Origin: Septoria linicola
Lineage: Eukaryota > Ascomycota > Dothideomycetes > Mycosphaerellales > Mycosphaerellaceae
Assembly: GCA_024114885.1 (NCBI GenBank)
Contig: CP099418.1
Location: 4,464,001-4,528,000 of the forward strand
Length of the DNA: 64,000 nt
Direction of reading: 5' to 3'
Part shown: in pieces, positions 22,706 through 32,876 of the stretch
Numbering within the stretch: position 1 is the first letter of the stretch
Layout of the letters: each line of letters begins with the position of its first letter
Notes under the pieces: model-generated
Database searches by the model: none
What the model was told of the DNA's origin: nothing
Seen by the model: only the letters and a program-made list of their open reading frames with translations
Position numbers and translations under genes: made by a program

Positions 22706-22988
22706 GCTCTTCAAGTGGTGCAGCTGAGGCAGCTGATGATGCTTCAAGGTTGAACTGTTAGATGCAGGCAAGCACGTCGGCAGTTGCAGGGATCAGGCAA
22801 GAACTACCGAGGTGGCCAGAAGTGCAGCAACTGGCACAAGCCGAACAGACAGACATGAAGCTGTGTCGCAAGGTCATGGGTGTGTGGAAGTGAGCCACGA
22901 GCGTCTTCCGCCTGCATGTACATCCGTCAGGCCATGTCCCATCCGCACGCTTACTTCCTAGTCACGGAATCTTTTCCACCACGCTGCC

Positions 22989-25390
22989 ATGGCTGCGATT
23001 ACTCCCACCACACAGACGCCGACCAGTCACGAATCTCCGCTGCCTCAGCAGCAGCAGAGCCCTGCCAATACCGCTGGATCTCCGGAACGTGCAAATAAAA
23101 GGCAGAAAGTCACGAGAGGTAAGGTAGTCAAGTTTAACGTCAGCTTACCATATCCGCTTTTAATCCGCCCCTAACAACAAGAGGGAGCGCTCTGCTGACT
23201 ACCGCCGCACCTGATAGCATGCGATAATTGCAAGTCCCGCAAAAGAAGATGCACAGGCGAACTACCATGCTCTGCTTGTCATTCGAACGGGTCAAGGTGT
23301 ACCTACTTGGCTAGCTATACGCGAGGCCGACTTGTGCAGCCTCAAGCTGCAAGTCATCCCGACAATGCTGGGACGGTCTTTACAACACCAGCAATATCGC
23401 AGATCCAATATGAGTCCACTCTCGGAACACCCTACCAGGCCTATCAACCCGATTACAATGTAAAGCCCTCCAGAGCAGCCTCTCCTGAAGGCGGCAGTAC
23501 CTTCGCTGGCCAGTACCTTGGACCGACGAGTCCTTGGAGCTTTCTACGCAGAGCTTGGAAACGGTTCGAAGAAGATGGTACCAACATCAACACTGCACCT
23601 TCTGAGGAGCCTGCGCAGTCTGGTGCGATCTTCACGTATGGTGATCGACAAGCTGCTCACGTCCAGCTTGACAAGTTTCACCTTGCCAGTCGTCAGACTA
23701 CCTCAATGTTGCTCCAGCACTACTTTGATCTTGCAATGCCAACGTATAGATTCTTGCATCGTGGAACCGTCTCGCAATGGCTTGAAGCTTACCATGAGGC
23801 TGAGGAGTCGCAGCGCGAGAGTTCTCAAAGGTTTCCTGGTCGTGAAGCTGTGGTGTTGATGGTCCTAGCCACCGCACGTCTGTTCAACGTAGACGATCGT
23901 AAAGAAATCCTGGATCCGGATGAGCGCTCATGGGTCGACAGTGAACAGTTGTTCCAGATGTCACAAAGCAAGCTACAGCTCGAGACTGGTCGAGCTAGAC
24001 TTGAGAGCGTACAGGCTCGAATTGGCTCTTGCTTATATCTGCTGCATACTTCGCGACCTAGTACGTACCTGTGATTCGATTGGCAGAACATTAGCTGATG
24101 CTTGCGTAGACCAGGCAGTAAGTCCATTCACGTGTCGTTGTCCACTGACACGCGATTGTACAGCTAGCTAATGTCTGCCTACCAGTGGTTCCTGTTTGGC
24201 ACTACTGTTCAACTTGCTTTCAGCCTGGGCTTGCACAGGTCCGATAATTGGAAAGGCGACGCCGTCGCTCGCGAATGTCGGAAGCGCGTGTTTTGGGCTT
24301 GCTCCACACTCGATACTTATCTATCGGTAATCAAAGGTGTTCCGCCACTGATCAGCCTGGATGAGGTTGATCAAAGGCTACCAGACGCTATTGACGATGA
24401 GAATCTGACGCCGACTGGCATCACATCTGGCCAGTTGAGAGGCGACAGCGTGATCAAAGCATCCATCTACCATGCACAGATTACACGCATTGTGAAGAAG
24501 GCTGCACGTGAACAGTACTCAGCTGAGCGCAAGAAAGGCTCGCAGAAGCTCGAGACGGCCGCTCGACTGAATGCTGAGACAGATGCATGGCACGCGTCTT
24601 TGCCGGTTGTTCTTTCAGGAGCCATCCACCCATCGAGTCTGATCGCTATCTTCCGTCGTCAGATCACGGTACTGCAGCTCGCGCACGCGCATGCACAGAT
24701 GTTGATCAACCGTCCAAGTCTGCTGGTCGAGTCCTCACAATCTGCGTTACGCGAGTCGCAAGTGCAGACATGCTTAGCTGCTGCTAAGTCGACGTTGGAC
24801 ACTATCCTGGCCGCGTCCTTCAGCAAACACATCTTCCAGGCATTTTGGTATGTGGAGAGTGCGATTTCGCTACAACTTTTGTTTTTCTTTTTAGATACTA
24901 CGACATCTCGCTGACATGTATGACCAGGCACACTCAATTCGTGTCATTCAACGCCCTATCAATTGTCTACGTATGGCTCATACAGCGCAAGAACGGCCGC
25001 CTACCACCCCTTACAGCATCATTCCAAGAAGAGGAACTCCTTCACCTCGCACAAACCGTCCAGCAACACCTCGTAGCAGCAACGGAAGCAAACGCACCCA
25101 GTCTCCGCTACAACATCGTCCTTGAAGAAATGCAACAGGAAGTCCGACGCATCATGACACAGCCGGCACAGAGACCTCACTCAAATGTACTGTCAGAGGA
25201 GCAGACCACAGGTGCGCATGGCATGGTCGACGCCACAGATGTTGCAGGAGTCAACAGGGTGCTGGAATCAGTTGGTGCTGGGGCTATTGATCCATTGATG
25301 GAGACGTACAGTGTTGACTTTCCTCTTGATCCGGATCTGTGGTTGACGTTGGATTCGTTCCCGTTCTCAGATTTTGGGCAGATTGAGTAG
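22989..25390 (+). CDS. Zn2Cys6 transcription factor (regulator 2), five exons with an 8-nt micro-exon
   Basis: Exons 22989-23118, 23218-24060, 24110-24117, 24168-24847 and 24928-25390 give 707 aa. Cys at 45, 48, 55, 61, 64 and 71 form the zinc cluster (CDNCKSRKRRC..), created by the first splice. The 8-nt exon ACCAGGCA joins SRP to NQA and then to LMSAYQWFLFGTTVQLAFSLGLHR, the classic Fungal_trans block. The last splice makes FQAFWHTQFVSFNALSIVYVW; its intron has branch CTGAC. The tail is acidic. No other splice choice I tried keeps these blocks in frame. The gene converges with myo-inositol oxygenase 474 bp away, so it is a candidate regulator of the neighbouring sugar-acid genes. Confidence 0.88.
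24110..24117 (+). other. 8-nt micro-exon of regulator 2
   Basis: Acceptor GCGTAG precedes and donor GTAAGT follows. It supplies codons for Asn-Gln-Ala between two conserved parts of the Fungal_trans domain. Skipping it shifts the frame. Confidence 0.7.
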
Positions 25391-25863
25391 AGAAGTATGC
25401 AGAAGTTCGAGTGCTGTTCTTGCACAAGTTTTGTTGTCTGTGAGTACGATCTTCGTTCCTGTGCCGTAATCTCATTCCAAAACGATCATGGTAGGCGACA
25501 GTCAAGTGCTGCACATACCTTGGACGATTTATCGAGCATCAGATCTGTATGTAAGGAAGAGACTCCAAGGCTGACAGTGCCAGTCATGGACAGATATAGA
25601 CTCTCGAGGTCATAAGAACTCTGTTACGGTATTGTTCTCCAGGCGAGTGGACCCACAGAACATGATGAGAATGGGAGAGTCAAGAACTGTCAATGGAAGT
25701 CATGAAGTCATTATTTCAAGCCCGCAAGCTTGCTACATCTGATCTATCTTCGTGCTCGACCGCCAGTCTGGCAGGAGACTACTCATCATAAATTCACAAA
25801 ACGCCTGTCCCAATGCCGCTTTCCCTAATTTGATTATCCACACTACGTGTCAAAGTGGGCTGT
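25391..25863. other. Convergent 3' flanks
   Basis: 473 bp between the stops of regulator 2 and myo-inositol oxygenase. No gene or repeat is seen. Confidence 0.5.
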
Positions 25864-26856
25864 TTACCACTTGATGACACGCTCAGTCTCACCCTCTCGT
25901 GGTGGGAAGTAGGTGTTGATGAGCTCCATGTAGTAAGTCTTGAGCGTGGCAGTGTCTGGGATACCATCGCTCTTGCTGTACAGATCGTAAGGGTTGAAGG
26001 CCTTGACGGCTTGCAGCATCTTCTCGTCTTTCTCGTTCATCATCCATCGGTAGCCGCCGGCGCTGTGCCAAGGGTAGAAGGAGTGGTAACGGATCATGGC
26101 TAGTGCCTCGTCTGGGAGGGTGCTTTGCTCTTTGCAGATGTGGTAGAGGTACTCGTCGTGGCCCCAGCTGAGCATCACGTTGTCCATGCCGCAGCCTGGT
26201 GTGTAGATGCCGTGCTCGGTGCTGTAGATAGCGGCTTTGCTGTCTGGGTTGTTCTCGAATGTGCCTGGGTAGATGATGGACTCGTCGAAGCGGCAGCCTA
26301 CTGGGAAGGTGTCGCCAACGACGTCCCATTGACCTTGTGCGTCATAGAAGAAAAGGAGTTTGCCCAAGTCGTGGATCAAACCAGTAAGTTGGAACCACTT
26401 TGGCTTGCCGTCACGACGAATGGCCTCAGCGGACTGAAGAAGATGTTCGATCTGGCTGAGGGAAGTGTCGGGGTCTGACTCGTCGATGAGAGTGTTGAGC
26501 TTCTCCATCGCTTGCCAGATGGTCATCTCTGCACGAGTCTTCGACTTGAAGTCGTTGCGAGCCTTGAGGTTGTATGCGACGGTCTGCTTCTCGTGCTGTT
26601 CCCGATAGAAGTTCTTGACACGGTCGCAAGCATCCTCGTATTGTCGGAACTTGGTCTTGTCCTTCTCTGCGTCGAACTGTGACTTCTCGTACATGTCGAC
26701 CTCTTCTTGTGTGGCGGTGCCGTTCTTTACCCGCATAGCGGCCTTGAGGACGTTCACTTCATCGATGGCATCAGATGTTGCCTCGAGTGCAAGACCATCC
26801 TTGTGGTCGTTGAAGTTCTCGGCGACATTTGGGGTCTCGATGGCGATTGGTGCCAT
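25864..26856 (-). CDS. MIOX: myo-Inositol oxygenase
   Basis: An intronless gene of 330 aa. It oxidises myo-inositol with O2 to D-glucuronate at a diiron centre in the cytosol. The six iron ligands expected for the family are present: His138 (QIEHLL), His162-Asp163 (LIHDLGK), His233 (WGHDEYLYH), His258 (IRYHSFYPWH) and Asp291 (NPYDLY). Other family blocks are ARNDFKSKTRAEMTIWQAME, GDTFPVGC and YTPGCGMDNVMLSWGHDEY. The length is slightly above animal MIOX because of an N-terminal extension of about 40 residues. It is the entry enzyme of the proposed cluster with the SDR, zinc dehydrogenase and aldo-keto reductase downstream. Confidence 0.95.
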   Translation of the reverse strand: MAPIAIETPNVAENFNDHKDGLALEATSDAIDEVNVLKAAMRVKNGTATQEEVDMYEKSQFDAEKDKTKFRQYEDACDRVKNFYREQHEKQTVAYNLKARNDFKSKTRAEMTIWQAMEKLNTLIDESDPDTSLSQIEHLLQSAEAIRRDGKPKWFQLTGLIHDLGKLLFFYDAQGQWDVVGDTFPVGCRFDESIIYPGTFENNPDSKAAIYSTEHGIYTPGCGMDNVMLSWGHDEYLYHICKEQSTLPDEALAMIRYHSFYPWHSAGGYRWMMNEKDEKMLQAVKAFNPYDLYSKSDGIPDTATLKTYYMELINTYFPPREGETERVIKW

Positions 26857-28018
26857 GATTGATGCTGTATTCCGAGGAGAAAAAGCAACAGTGTCTGCTA
26901 AATTATCTTGATGAAGTCAACAGTAGTGGTATTTTGTTGATTGTGCAGAAGAATGTGATAAGAAAGGATAGTACTGTGCTGAACAGGCGTACTTATGAGA
27001 AACGGAGGTAGCGTCGTGGAGGCAGGCCCAGGATTTTCCACTTGCCTTGCAAAGCTGGAGAAGGCAAGACGGCGTACGAGCGTCAGAGATGGTTGAGTGC
27101 TTCCTGGCCTAGCCCTCGAACGCAATCTCACATGATGTCCACATCTTACGAAGACTTGCAGCATGGCATGCCGCTGAATCTGCACCAGAGCCTGCCACCC
27201 GTGGTCGCTACGCACTAGCCAGGCCATGTGGTGGGAACAATAGGTCCTGGTCGGGGAAACTGCTGAATTAGCGTGCCCTCGGAGGCAACAGGAAAAATCA
27301 ATCACCTAGCTTGCCCCACAAAGAGGGTCTATGATGTTCCGCTGGTGGATGATTGAGACGCGTACCTACTTGTGATAGGTCGTGGTTCGAAGTCACAGGC
27401 GTCAGACGTTCCGCGAGATGCGCTTGGCTTCGGCAATCACTTCCAAAAATGCAATTTCGGCAATACAGTTCTTCCTCGCCCCAGTGTTTCTGCCGTACGG
27501 GGCGACACAAAGCTTCCCTTTGAGGTCAGAATAGGCGTGAGGTTATTCCGTAGCCGCCAATCGCCGCTTCTATGTCTTGCTGATGAAGGCCCTCGTGGTA
27601 GCAAGAGCCCGGCAGGACGTTTTCGAGCCAATCGTTCACTTGCTAGACCGATGACCTTGCTTGTGTTTCCGCTGCGCAGCTGACCAGCAAGCTCTGGAGT
27701 GTCTCACTTCTCCAGCAGATCCTCCAGGTTGCAGTGCATGGGCGCTGCGGACCCTGAAGCGGCTTATCCTCTTCTGTGCACGCCGTGCTGGGCACTCCGC
27801 CTGCTGTCTGGATAGCGTAGACTAGAGTGGGAATCTCGAGATGTGAATGGCAGATGCTTGTGGTTTGTGACGTGGATGGAAATGGAGATTGTGCGAAGAG
27901 AAGAGCTCCCGTCGAAAGGTGCAGTGCAGAACGAGTCACGTGCCAGACTTTGGAGAGTCTGAATGATGGAAGGTCTAACTAATCAATTTCGCGGCTAATG
28001 CCTCTTCCGCTATGTGAT
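26857..28018. other. Intergenic, 1.2 kb upstream of MIOX
   Basis: No gene recognised. The part next to 26856 is the MIOX promoter. At 27384 ggttcgaagtc resembles a pol III B box, but no tRNA arms fold around it. Confidence 0.45.
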
Positions 28019-28858
28019 CTACCGTCCCATCCACCCACCATCAACAGTCAAGATCTCACCGCTGACATAGGCACTTGCTCGACTCGCCAGATACACGACG
28101 CTGCCAGCGAAATCTTCTGGACGCCCCCAACGGCCAGCTGGTATGCGCTCTAAGATCGATGCGGCTCTCTTCTCATCATTGATTAAAGCCGTGTTCATCT
28201 CCGTGGCGATGTATCCTGGTGCAATAGCATTTACCGTGATGCCTTGCGATGCCCACTGATTCGAGAGGGCCTTTGTCAATTGTCCGACACCACCCTTCGA
28301 TGCTGCATATGCCGGCACGTTGATTCCTCCCTGGAAAGTCAGAAGACTGGCCACGTTGATTATGCTCCCTCTTCGCCCGTGGAGATCCGCATCTCGCGAT
28401 AGCATATGTGCTCCCACGTCTCTGCACAGCGTGAAAACGGCGTTGAGGTTGACTTGCATGACTTCGTTCCAGTCTTCGTCCGGGAATTGATGTGCCGGAT
28501 GCCGTCGCTGAATTCCGCCACAATTAAGCAGTACGTCTATTTGATGGCCATCTTTCAGCACTTTCGGTACGAGGGCTTTCATGGAGTCGTTAGAGGAGAG
28601 GTCTGCGATGTAGATCTGGGCTTTTCTCCCAAGTGTCTCAATGGCTTCTTTGGTAGACTGGTTTGACTCATCTCTCTGAGCACGATTAGCTTCCACTCTG
28701 AATGACCTCCTTGACCAAAAGGTGCTCACCTGTACAAGCAGAACATCTGCTCCAGCTTCGGCCAATGCGATGGCCATGGTCTGGCCAATACCACGAGTGC
28801 CTCCAGTCACCAGTGCCGTCTTGCCCTCCAGGCTGAACAGAGTGTTTACGGACGTCAT
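28019..28858 (-). CDS. SDR oxidoreductase, gluconate / 2-deoxy-gluconate dehydrogenase type
   Basis: Two exons (28730-28858, 28019-28675) give 261 aa. The 54-bp intron (GTGAGC..CTCAG) is a multiple of three without a stop, so the unspliced frame is open too, but splicing restores the normal spacing VLLVQ-RDESN. The features are classical SDR: TGGTRGIG near residue 18, LLNCGG in place of NNAG, Ser in INVASL, YAASKGG for the catalytic Tyr/Lys, and GYIATEMNT. The C-terminus SGEILTVDGGW is typical of KduD and gluconate 5-dehydrogenase relatives. In Aspergillus niger an SDR reduces 5-keto-D-gluconate in glucuronate catabolism, and this is a candidate for that step. Divergent from the zinc dehydrogenase. 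Confidence 0.85.
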   Translation of the reverse strand: MTSVNTLFSLEGKTALVTGGTRGIGQTMAIALAEAGADVLLVQVSTFWSRRSFRVEANRAQRDESNQSTKEAIETLGRKAQIYIADLSSNDSMKALVPKVLKDGHQIDVLLNCGGIQRRHPAHQFPDEDWNEVMQVNLNAVFTLCRDVGAHMLSRDADLHGRRGSIINVASLLTFQGGINVPAYAASKGGVGQLTKALSNQWASQGITVNAIAPGYIATEMNTALINDEKRAASILERIPAGRWGRPEDFAGSVVYLASRASAYVSGEILTVDGGWMGR

Positions 28859-29358
28859 TCTGATAGTATGATTGATCTGAATAGGACTGTGTCTTCAGAA
28901 CTGGACTCTTTGGCAACGTGGTCGTGGTCAATGTTTATTGAGCTCAAATGTTCAGGAACCATATGCCGACGGAAGGTAAATCACCGTGAAGACGCGACGC
29001 GAATATAGTCTGCCCACAAGTACCGACCTCGATATCTGTGGAAAAGCGTGTAGCAACTGCTGACCAACCGGTAATCGAGAGGCACGTTCGGAAAACACGT
29101 TTCCCGGCTGAGAAGCCACACACTGTCGTGGACAGGCTCATGCTCAGAAACCTGCATATGCCGACCCCCACCAGGCCCTCATTTTCCTGGCCCGAACAAT
29201 GCCTACAGAACACGAGATGCGCCGCCTATGGCAATAGTAAAGCGTAGTCTGGCCTTGATAAAGTAACAACTTGATGACTGGAGCAGAGCAGACCGGCATT
29301 CTTGCTTTGGGACTCTTTACTTGCCTTCCTGTTCAGCTCTTGTTTTGTAGCGACCACA
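28859..29358. promoter_or_regulatory. Divergent promoter of the SDR and zinc dehydrogenase
   Basis: 500 bp separate the two start codons, and both genes could be controlled from here. It contains several CGG/CCG triplets, including the palindrome listed separately. No coding frame is convincing. Confidence 0.55.
29089..29106. promoter_or_regulatory. Candidate Zn2Cys6 binding site, CGG-N12-CCG
   Basis: CGG at 29089-29091 and CCG at 29104-29106 are separated by 12 bases, and inside lies the inverted repeat GGAAA-N5-TTTCC. Inverted CGG triplets with fixed spacing are the usual target of dimeric Zn2Cys6 regulators (Gal4 uses N11). It lies midway in the divergent promoter. A chance match cannot be excluded. 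Confidence 0.3.
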
Positions 29359-30624
29359 ATGGCTTCTGCAACTGAAATCCAAGCATCGGTGCTTCACGCG
29401 GCCAAAGATCTACGAGTAGTAAGTCGCCCTGATTCAGCAGATTTTTAGCAACCCATTCTGATATCTGAACCAGGAGTCGCGAACAGTATCGCCTCCCGAA
29501 GCAGACGAAGTCCAAATCCGCATCGCATCGACCGGCCTTTGCGGCAGCGATCTGCACTACTACTCTCACTTCCGAAACGGCGACATCCTGGTCCGCGAAC
29601 CACTGAGTCTCGGCCACGAATCTTCAGGAGTCATCACTGCTGTAGGCTCATCAGTAAAAGACTTCCAGACGGGAGACAAAGTCGCGCTCGAAGTCGGTCT
29701 GCCATGTGAAAAGTGCCAACGATGTCAAGAAGGTCGATACAACATATGCCCCAATGTGCGCTTCAGGAGTAGTGGAAAGGCGTTCCCGCATTTCCAAGGG
29801 ACGCTGCAAGAGAGGATCAACCACCCTGCGAAGTGGGTATATAAGTTGCCAGAGGAGATTAGCTTGGATGTTGGAGCGCTGCTAGAACCGCTTGGTGTGG
29901 CATTGCATGCTTTCAGGAGGAGTCTTATGCCTGAAAACGCTACAGTCCTTGTTTTTGGAGCTGGTGCTGTGGGATTGCTGTGTGCAGCGGTAGCGAAGCT
30001 GAAAGGTGCTTCAAAAGTCATCATAGCCGACATTGATGCTGGGCGTCTGCAGTTCGCCGTGCAAAATGGCTTCGCACATCACAGCTATACCGTGCCTATG
30101 AAGCGGGGCAAGGATATAGATGAAAGTCTTCAGATTGCGAAGGAGACTGCGGCCGAGGTTGGGAAAGTCGAGAGCGTCGGTGAAGTGGATGTGGTCTTTG
30201 AGTGCACTGGCGTTCCTTCCTGCGTGCAGGCTGGTATTTACGTAAGTGCAGTCTCTATACGCTGTGAAAATCTTTTGCTGACAACTTGCAGTCGACGAAA
30301 CCTGGAGGTCGGATTATGTTGGTCGGCATGGGACATCCGATTCAGACGCTGCCCTTGGGAGCTGCGGCACTGCGAGAGGTCGATATCGTTGGCGTGTTTC
30401 GCTACGCCAATACCTACAAGGAAAGTATCGATATCGTGCTTCAAGCCTCGCAATCTCCGGCCGGTCCAGATTTTGCCAAATTGATCACACATCGGTTCGC
30501 TGGTCTTGATGAAGCCGTAAAGGCCTTTGAGATGGCCGGGAAAACGAAAGACGCTGACGGCAAACTTGTACTGAAGGTCATTATTGATAGTAGCGAAGGC
30601 AGCAAAGAAGCTGCCAGGCTATGA
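29359..30624 (+). CDS. Zinc alcohol dehydrogenase, sorbitol / L-idonate 5-dehydrogenase type
   Basis: Three exons (29359-29418, 29474-30241, 30292-30624) give 386 aa. Catalytic zinc ligands are Cys43 (GLCGSDLHYY), His68 and Glu69 (SLGHESSG), and the Glu of LLEPLGVALHA. The structural zinc site is Cys98, 101, 104 and 112 (GLPCEKCQRCQEGRYNIC). The nucleotide fold has VFGAGAVGLLCAAVAK. This is the polyol dehydrogenase branch of the MDR family, where sorbitol, xylitol and L-idonate dehydrogenases belong. In A. niger such an enzyme (SdhA) oxidises L-idonate in glucuronate catabolism. An insert of about 15 residues (TVPMKRGKDIDES..) follows the cofactor domain. Substrate is inferred from family and context. 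Confidence 0.9.
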
Positions 30625-30732
30625 ATGGATAGGCGATACTAGCTAGACTAAATGAAAGTCATCAAGGTCATCTAATTCGTTTCTAGATACGTACATTACA
30701 TCACATTCACAAGGAACGCCAGAGCTTCGACA

Positions 30733-32518
30733 TCAAGCCGCAATAATATCTCTATCTGAGCACACTGTACCTGGTGCTACTAGGCCCATTGGTATCCTGC
30801 GAAGAAAGGCCACGTTAGCAAGCATTCTTTTCCCACTGCTGAGAACAAAACTTACCAGCCGCCATGGTCACAAATACTGAATTGCTCGCCGCCATACGTG
30901 CACTGTAGGCTACCGTCTACAGCACAATCGCCTTCTGGACGTGCTCGTACATATCGGTCGTCCCGATATTGGCCGTCAGGGGTGCTGTCCTGTTGCGAAG
31001 TGTTCCCAGAAGATGCTGGACTTGGTGCTAACATGGGAAGACACTCCATGCCTGCAGCGACCGACTGCTGGTATCTATCTGCATAAACCCACGTCTCTTC
31101 TGAGTCTAGACTCCCGTCATTGTAGTTGCACGTGAGATAGGTCGTCCTGCTCGTACAGAGGAACGTGCCAGGGACGCAAGGAAGATATGCCGCATTGACA
31201 TCCCCAGTAGCATACGGCGGACGGGACACGGCCGTTGGCTGTGGAGTTGTATTGGGTCCTGATGACGTCCTTCGCGTAGTTGTGAGCATGGTGGGTGCGG
31301 GAAATGTCGTAGAAATGGTCACCGTCACGGTGCTCTCGCAGTCAGCCGTGACAGTGACAGTGGATTGATCTAGAACAGAGACAAGCTTCTTCGGAGCAAA
31401 GTCTCGTGCACTGGGAGTGGGTGTGATAGAAGCCGATCGTCCGACCAGTTCCGTGGCGCTATCATCTAGAGCGGGCCTAGTTGGAGACGCGGTTGTGCTC
31501 GTCCAGTGAGCAGACGTAGACACTGCGACTTCAGGAGTAGTCGAGGCAACAATGGGATCTGCGGGAGGGCTGTGCGCAGCCAGTAACTTCGAATCATAGC
31601 TGGACACATCGCCTGCACCTGGGTCGAGTGCGCTATCTCCGAGGTCCTCGTATGTCAGGCCATAAGGCGTCGGCCAATCGCACGTTCCTTCTGTCGCAGC
31701 GCTTGACGCACTCAGCCCGCCAGCATATACGACTGCTGGTCCAGGATTCGGATATACAGGATCCTCTCCTTCTGTGGTGGTGCAATCATTGATCCCTTCG
31801 AGATTGGCTTTCCAGATGAATGGAAGACCTTCAAAGCTGCTGGAGCTTTGCCTCTTGCGTCGCCGACTTACACTCGACTCGATAGTCACCTGAGCACAGT
31901 TTTGATAGAACTCGCGATTGCCCTGAGCAGGTCAGCGCACGATCTATGCGATAATTGTCTACGCACATGTGTCGATCGCTTGTGTCATTGAACGCTGCTC
32001 GTGTACACTGACCTCGTTGTTCTGCCAAGTCCACGATAGCAAGGCTTCTCCTGAAGGTACATGGGAGGGAATGGTGAAGTCGTATGTGCTCGTGAGGGGG
32101 CAGCCTCCAATCATGCTCTGAATGACGCGAAATGTCGCCCCATTGTCGTAGCTCAAAGATAATTGGCAAGAGCCTCCAGACTTCCATTGCTGTTAGCATA
32201 GAAGAGTGCCGCAAACTTCCACAAGCTTACATGTGTCGCTGAGCCTGCCAGCGTAATGTTGTACGCAGAGCCCGGCGTGTAGGTTGTTACAGGTCGAAAT
32301 GGTCGACCGTTTTGATATCCTTTGCACGGAAAATTCGAGCCATCTGGCGACAAGGGTGCAGTCATGCTGTAGTCAATCGTGGTGTAATCGTTTTGAGGAT
32401 CGTATTTCGAATGTAAAGGCCATGGCCAGCTCATCTCCATGTGAGCCACACCAAGAGTCGGCCATAGAAGGAAGCCACAGAGTAGCCATGAGCCGGTCAA
32501 TTCCTGCAAGCGAGCCAT
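30733..32518 (-). CDS. AA11-type lytic polysaccharide monooxygenase with chitin-binding tail
   Basis: Four exons (32231-32518, 32013-32180, 30856-31922, 30733-30796) give 528 aa. A signal peptide ends at VA/HMEMSW, making His26 the N-terminal copper ligand. The second ligand is His96, the last codon of exon 1, followed by SGGSCQLSLSYDNGATF. The axial Tyr is in REFYQNC. FPCKG and NPGP are further AA11 marks. A Ser/Thr-rich linker of about 150 residues leads to a Cys-rich C-terminal module (TTYLTCN, QCTYGGEQFSICDHGGW, ending IPMGLVAPGTVC) of the X278 chitin-binding type. The 64-bp last exon is needed to complete it. It is secreted and cleaves chitin oxidatively. It is an odd neighbour for sugar-acid enzymes. 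Confidence 0.9.
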
Positions 32519-32876
32519 GTCGACGACGGTATGGAACGGTGCGGCAGCAATCAGTTGCTGCCAGGCGCCACCTTATGTGGTGATGCGCCATAGTCGTGTG
32601 AGTGGTTCTAGACATACCTTACCTACCTTCGTGTGGCTAGCTGGAGTGCGCAGCAGCGCTGATCGGGCCAGTGTAAGGAGAATTCACGTTACATTCTTCA
32701 CATCGATCATGCTCCCACATTCCAGGCCTATTCTTGTCTCGTGGTTTTCAAGCACTCGACTGCGGCGAAGACTTCGAGGCAGCTCTCACACGCCCTAGAG
32801 CGCTCGCATTCAGTCTGTAGCGTGGAGATCCTGATGAATTTCAGCTGGAGCAAGCGGGTTATTGTGGTGAGTAGAA
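32519..32876. other. Intergenic, LPMO promoter side
   Basis: 358 bp between the LPMO start and element copy 2. No gene or site is recognised. Confidence 0.5.

Noticed and set aside
24845..24927. Continuous reading of regulator 2 through 24848-24927 (acceptor at 24894)
   Set aside because: Splicing at 24894 creates a TGA; the acceptor at 24927 with branch CTGAC restores a conserved FWHTQF block.
25889..26329. 146-codon Arg/His-rich minus-strand frame
   Set aside because: A second frame inside the MIOX coding sequence; the biased composition comes from GC-rich third positions.
27372..27400. Possible pol III B box (ggttcgaagtc)
   Set aside because: The flanking bases do not form a T stem, and no acceptor or anticodon arm pairs around it.
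28676..28729. In-frame extension between SDR residues 43 and 44 as coding sequence
   Set aside because: The 54 bases begin GTGAGC and end CTCAG, and their removal restores the normal SDR spacing, so they are read as an intron.
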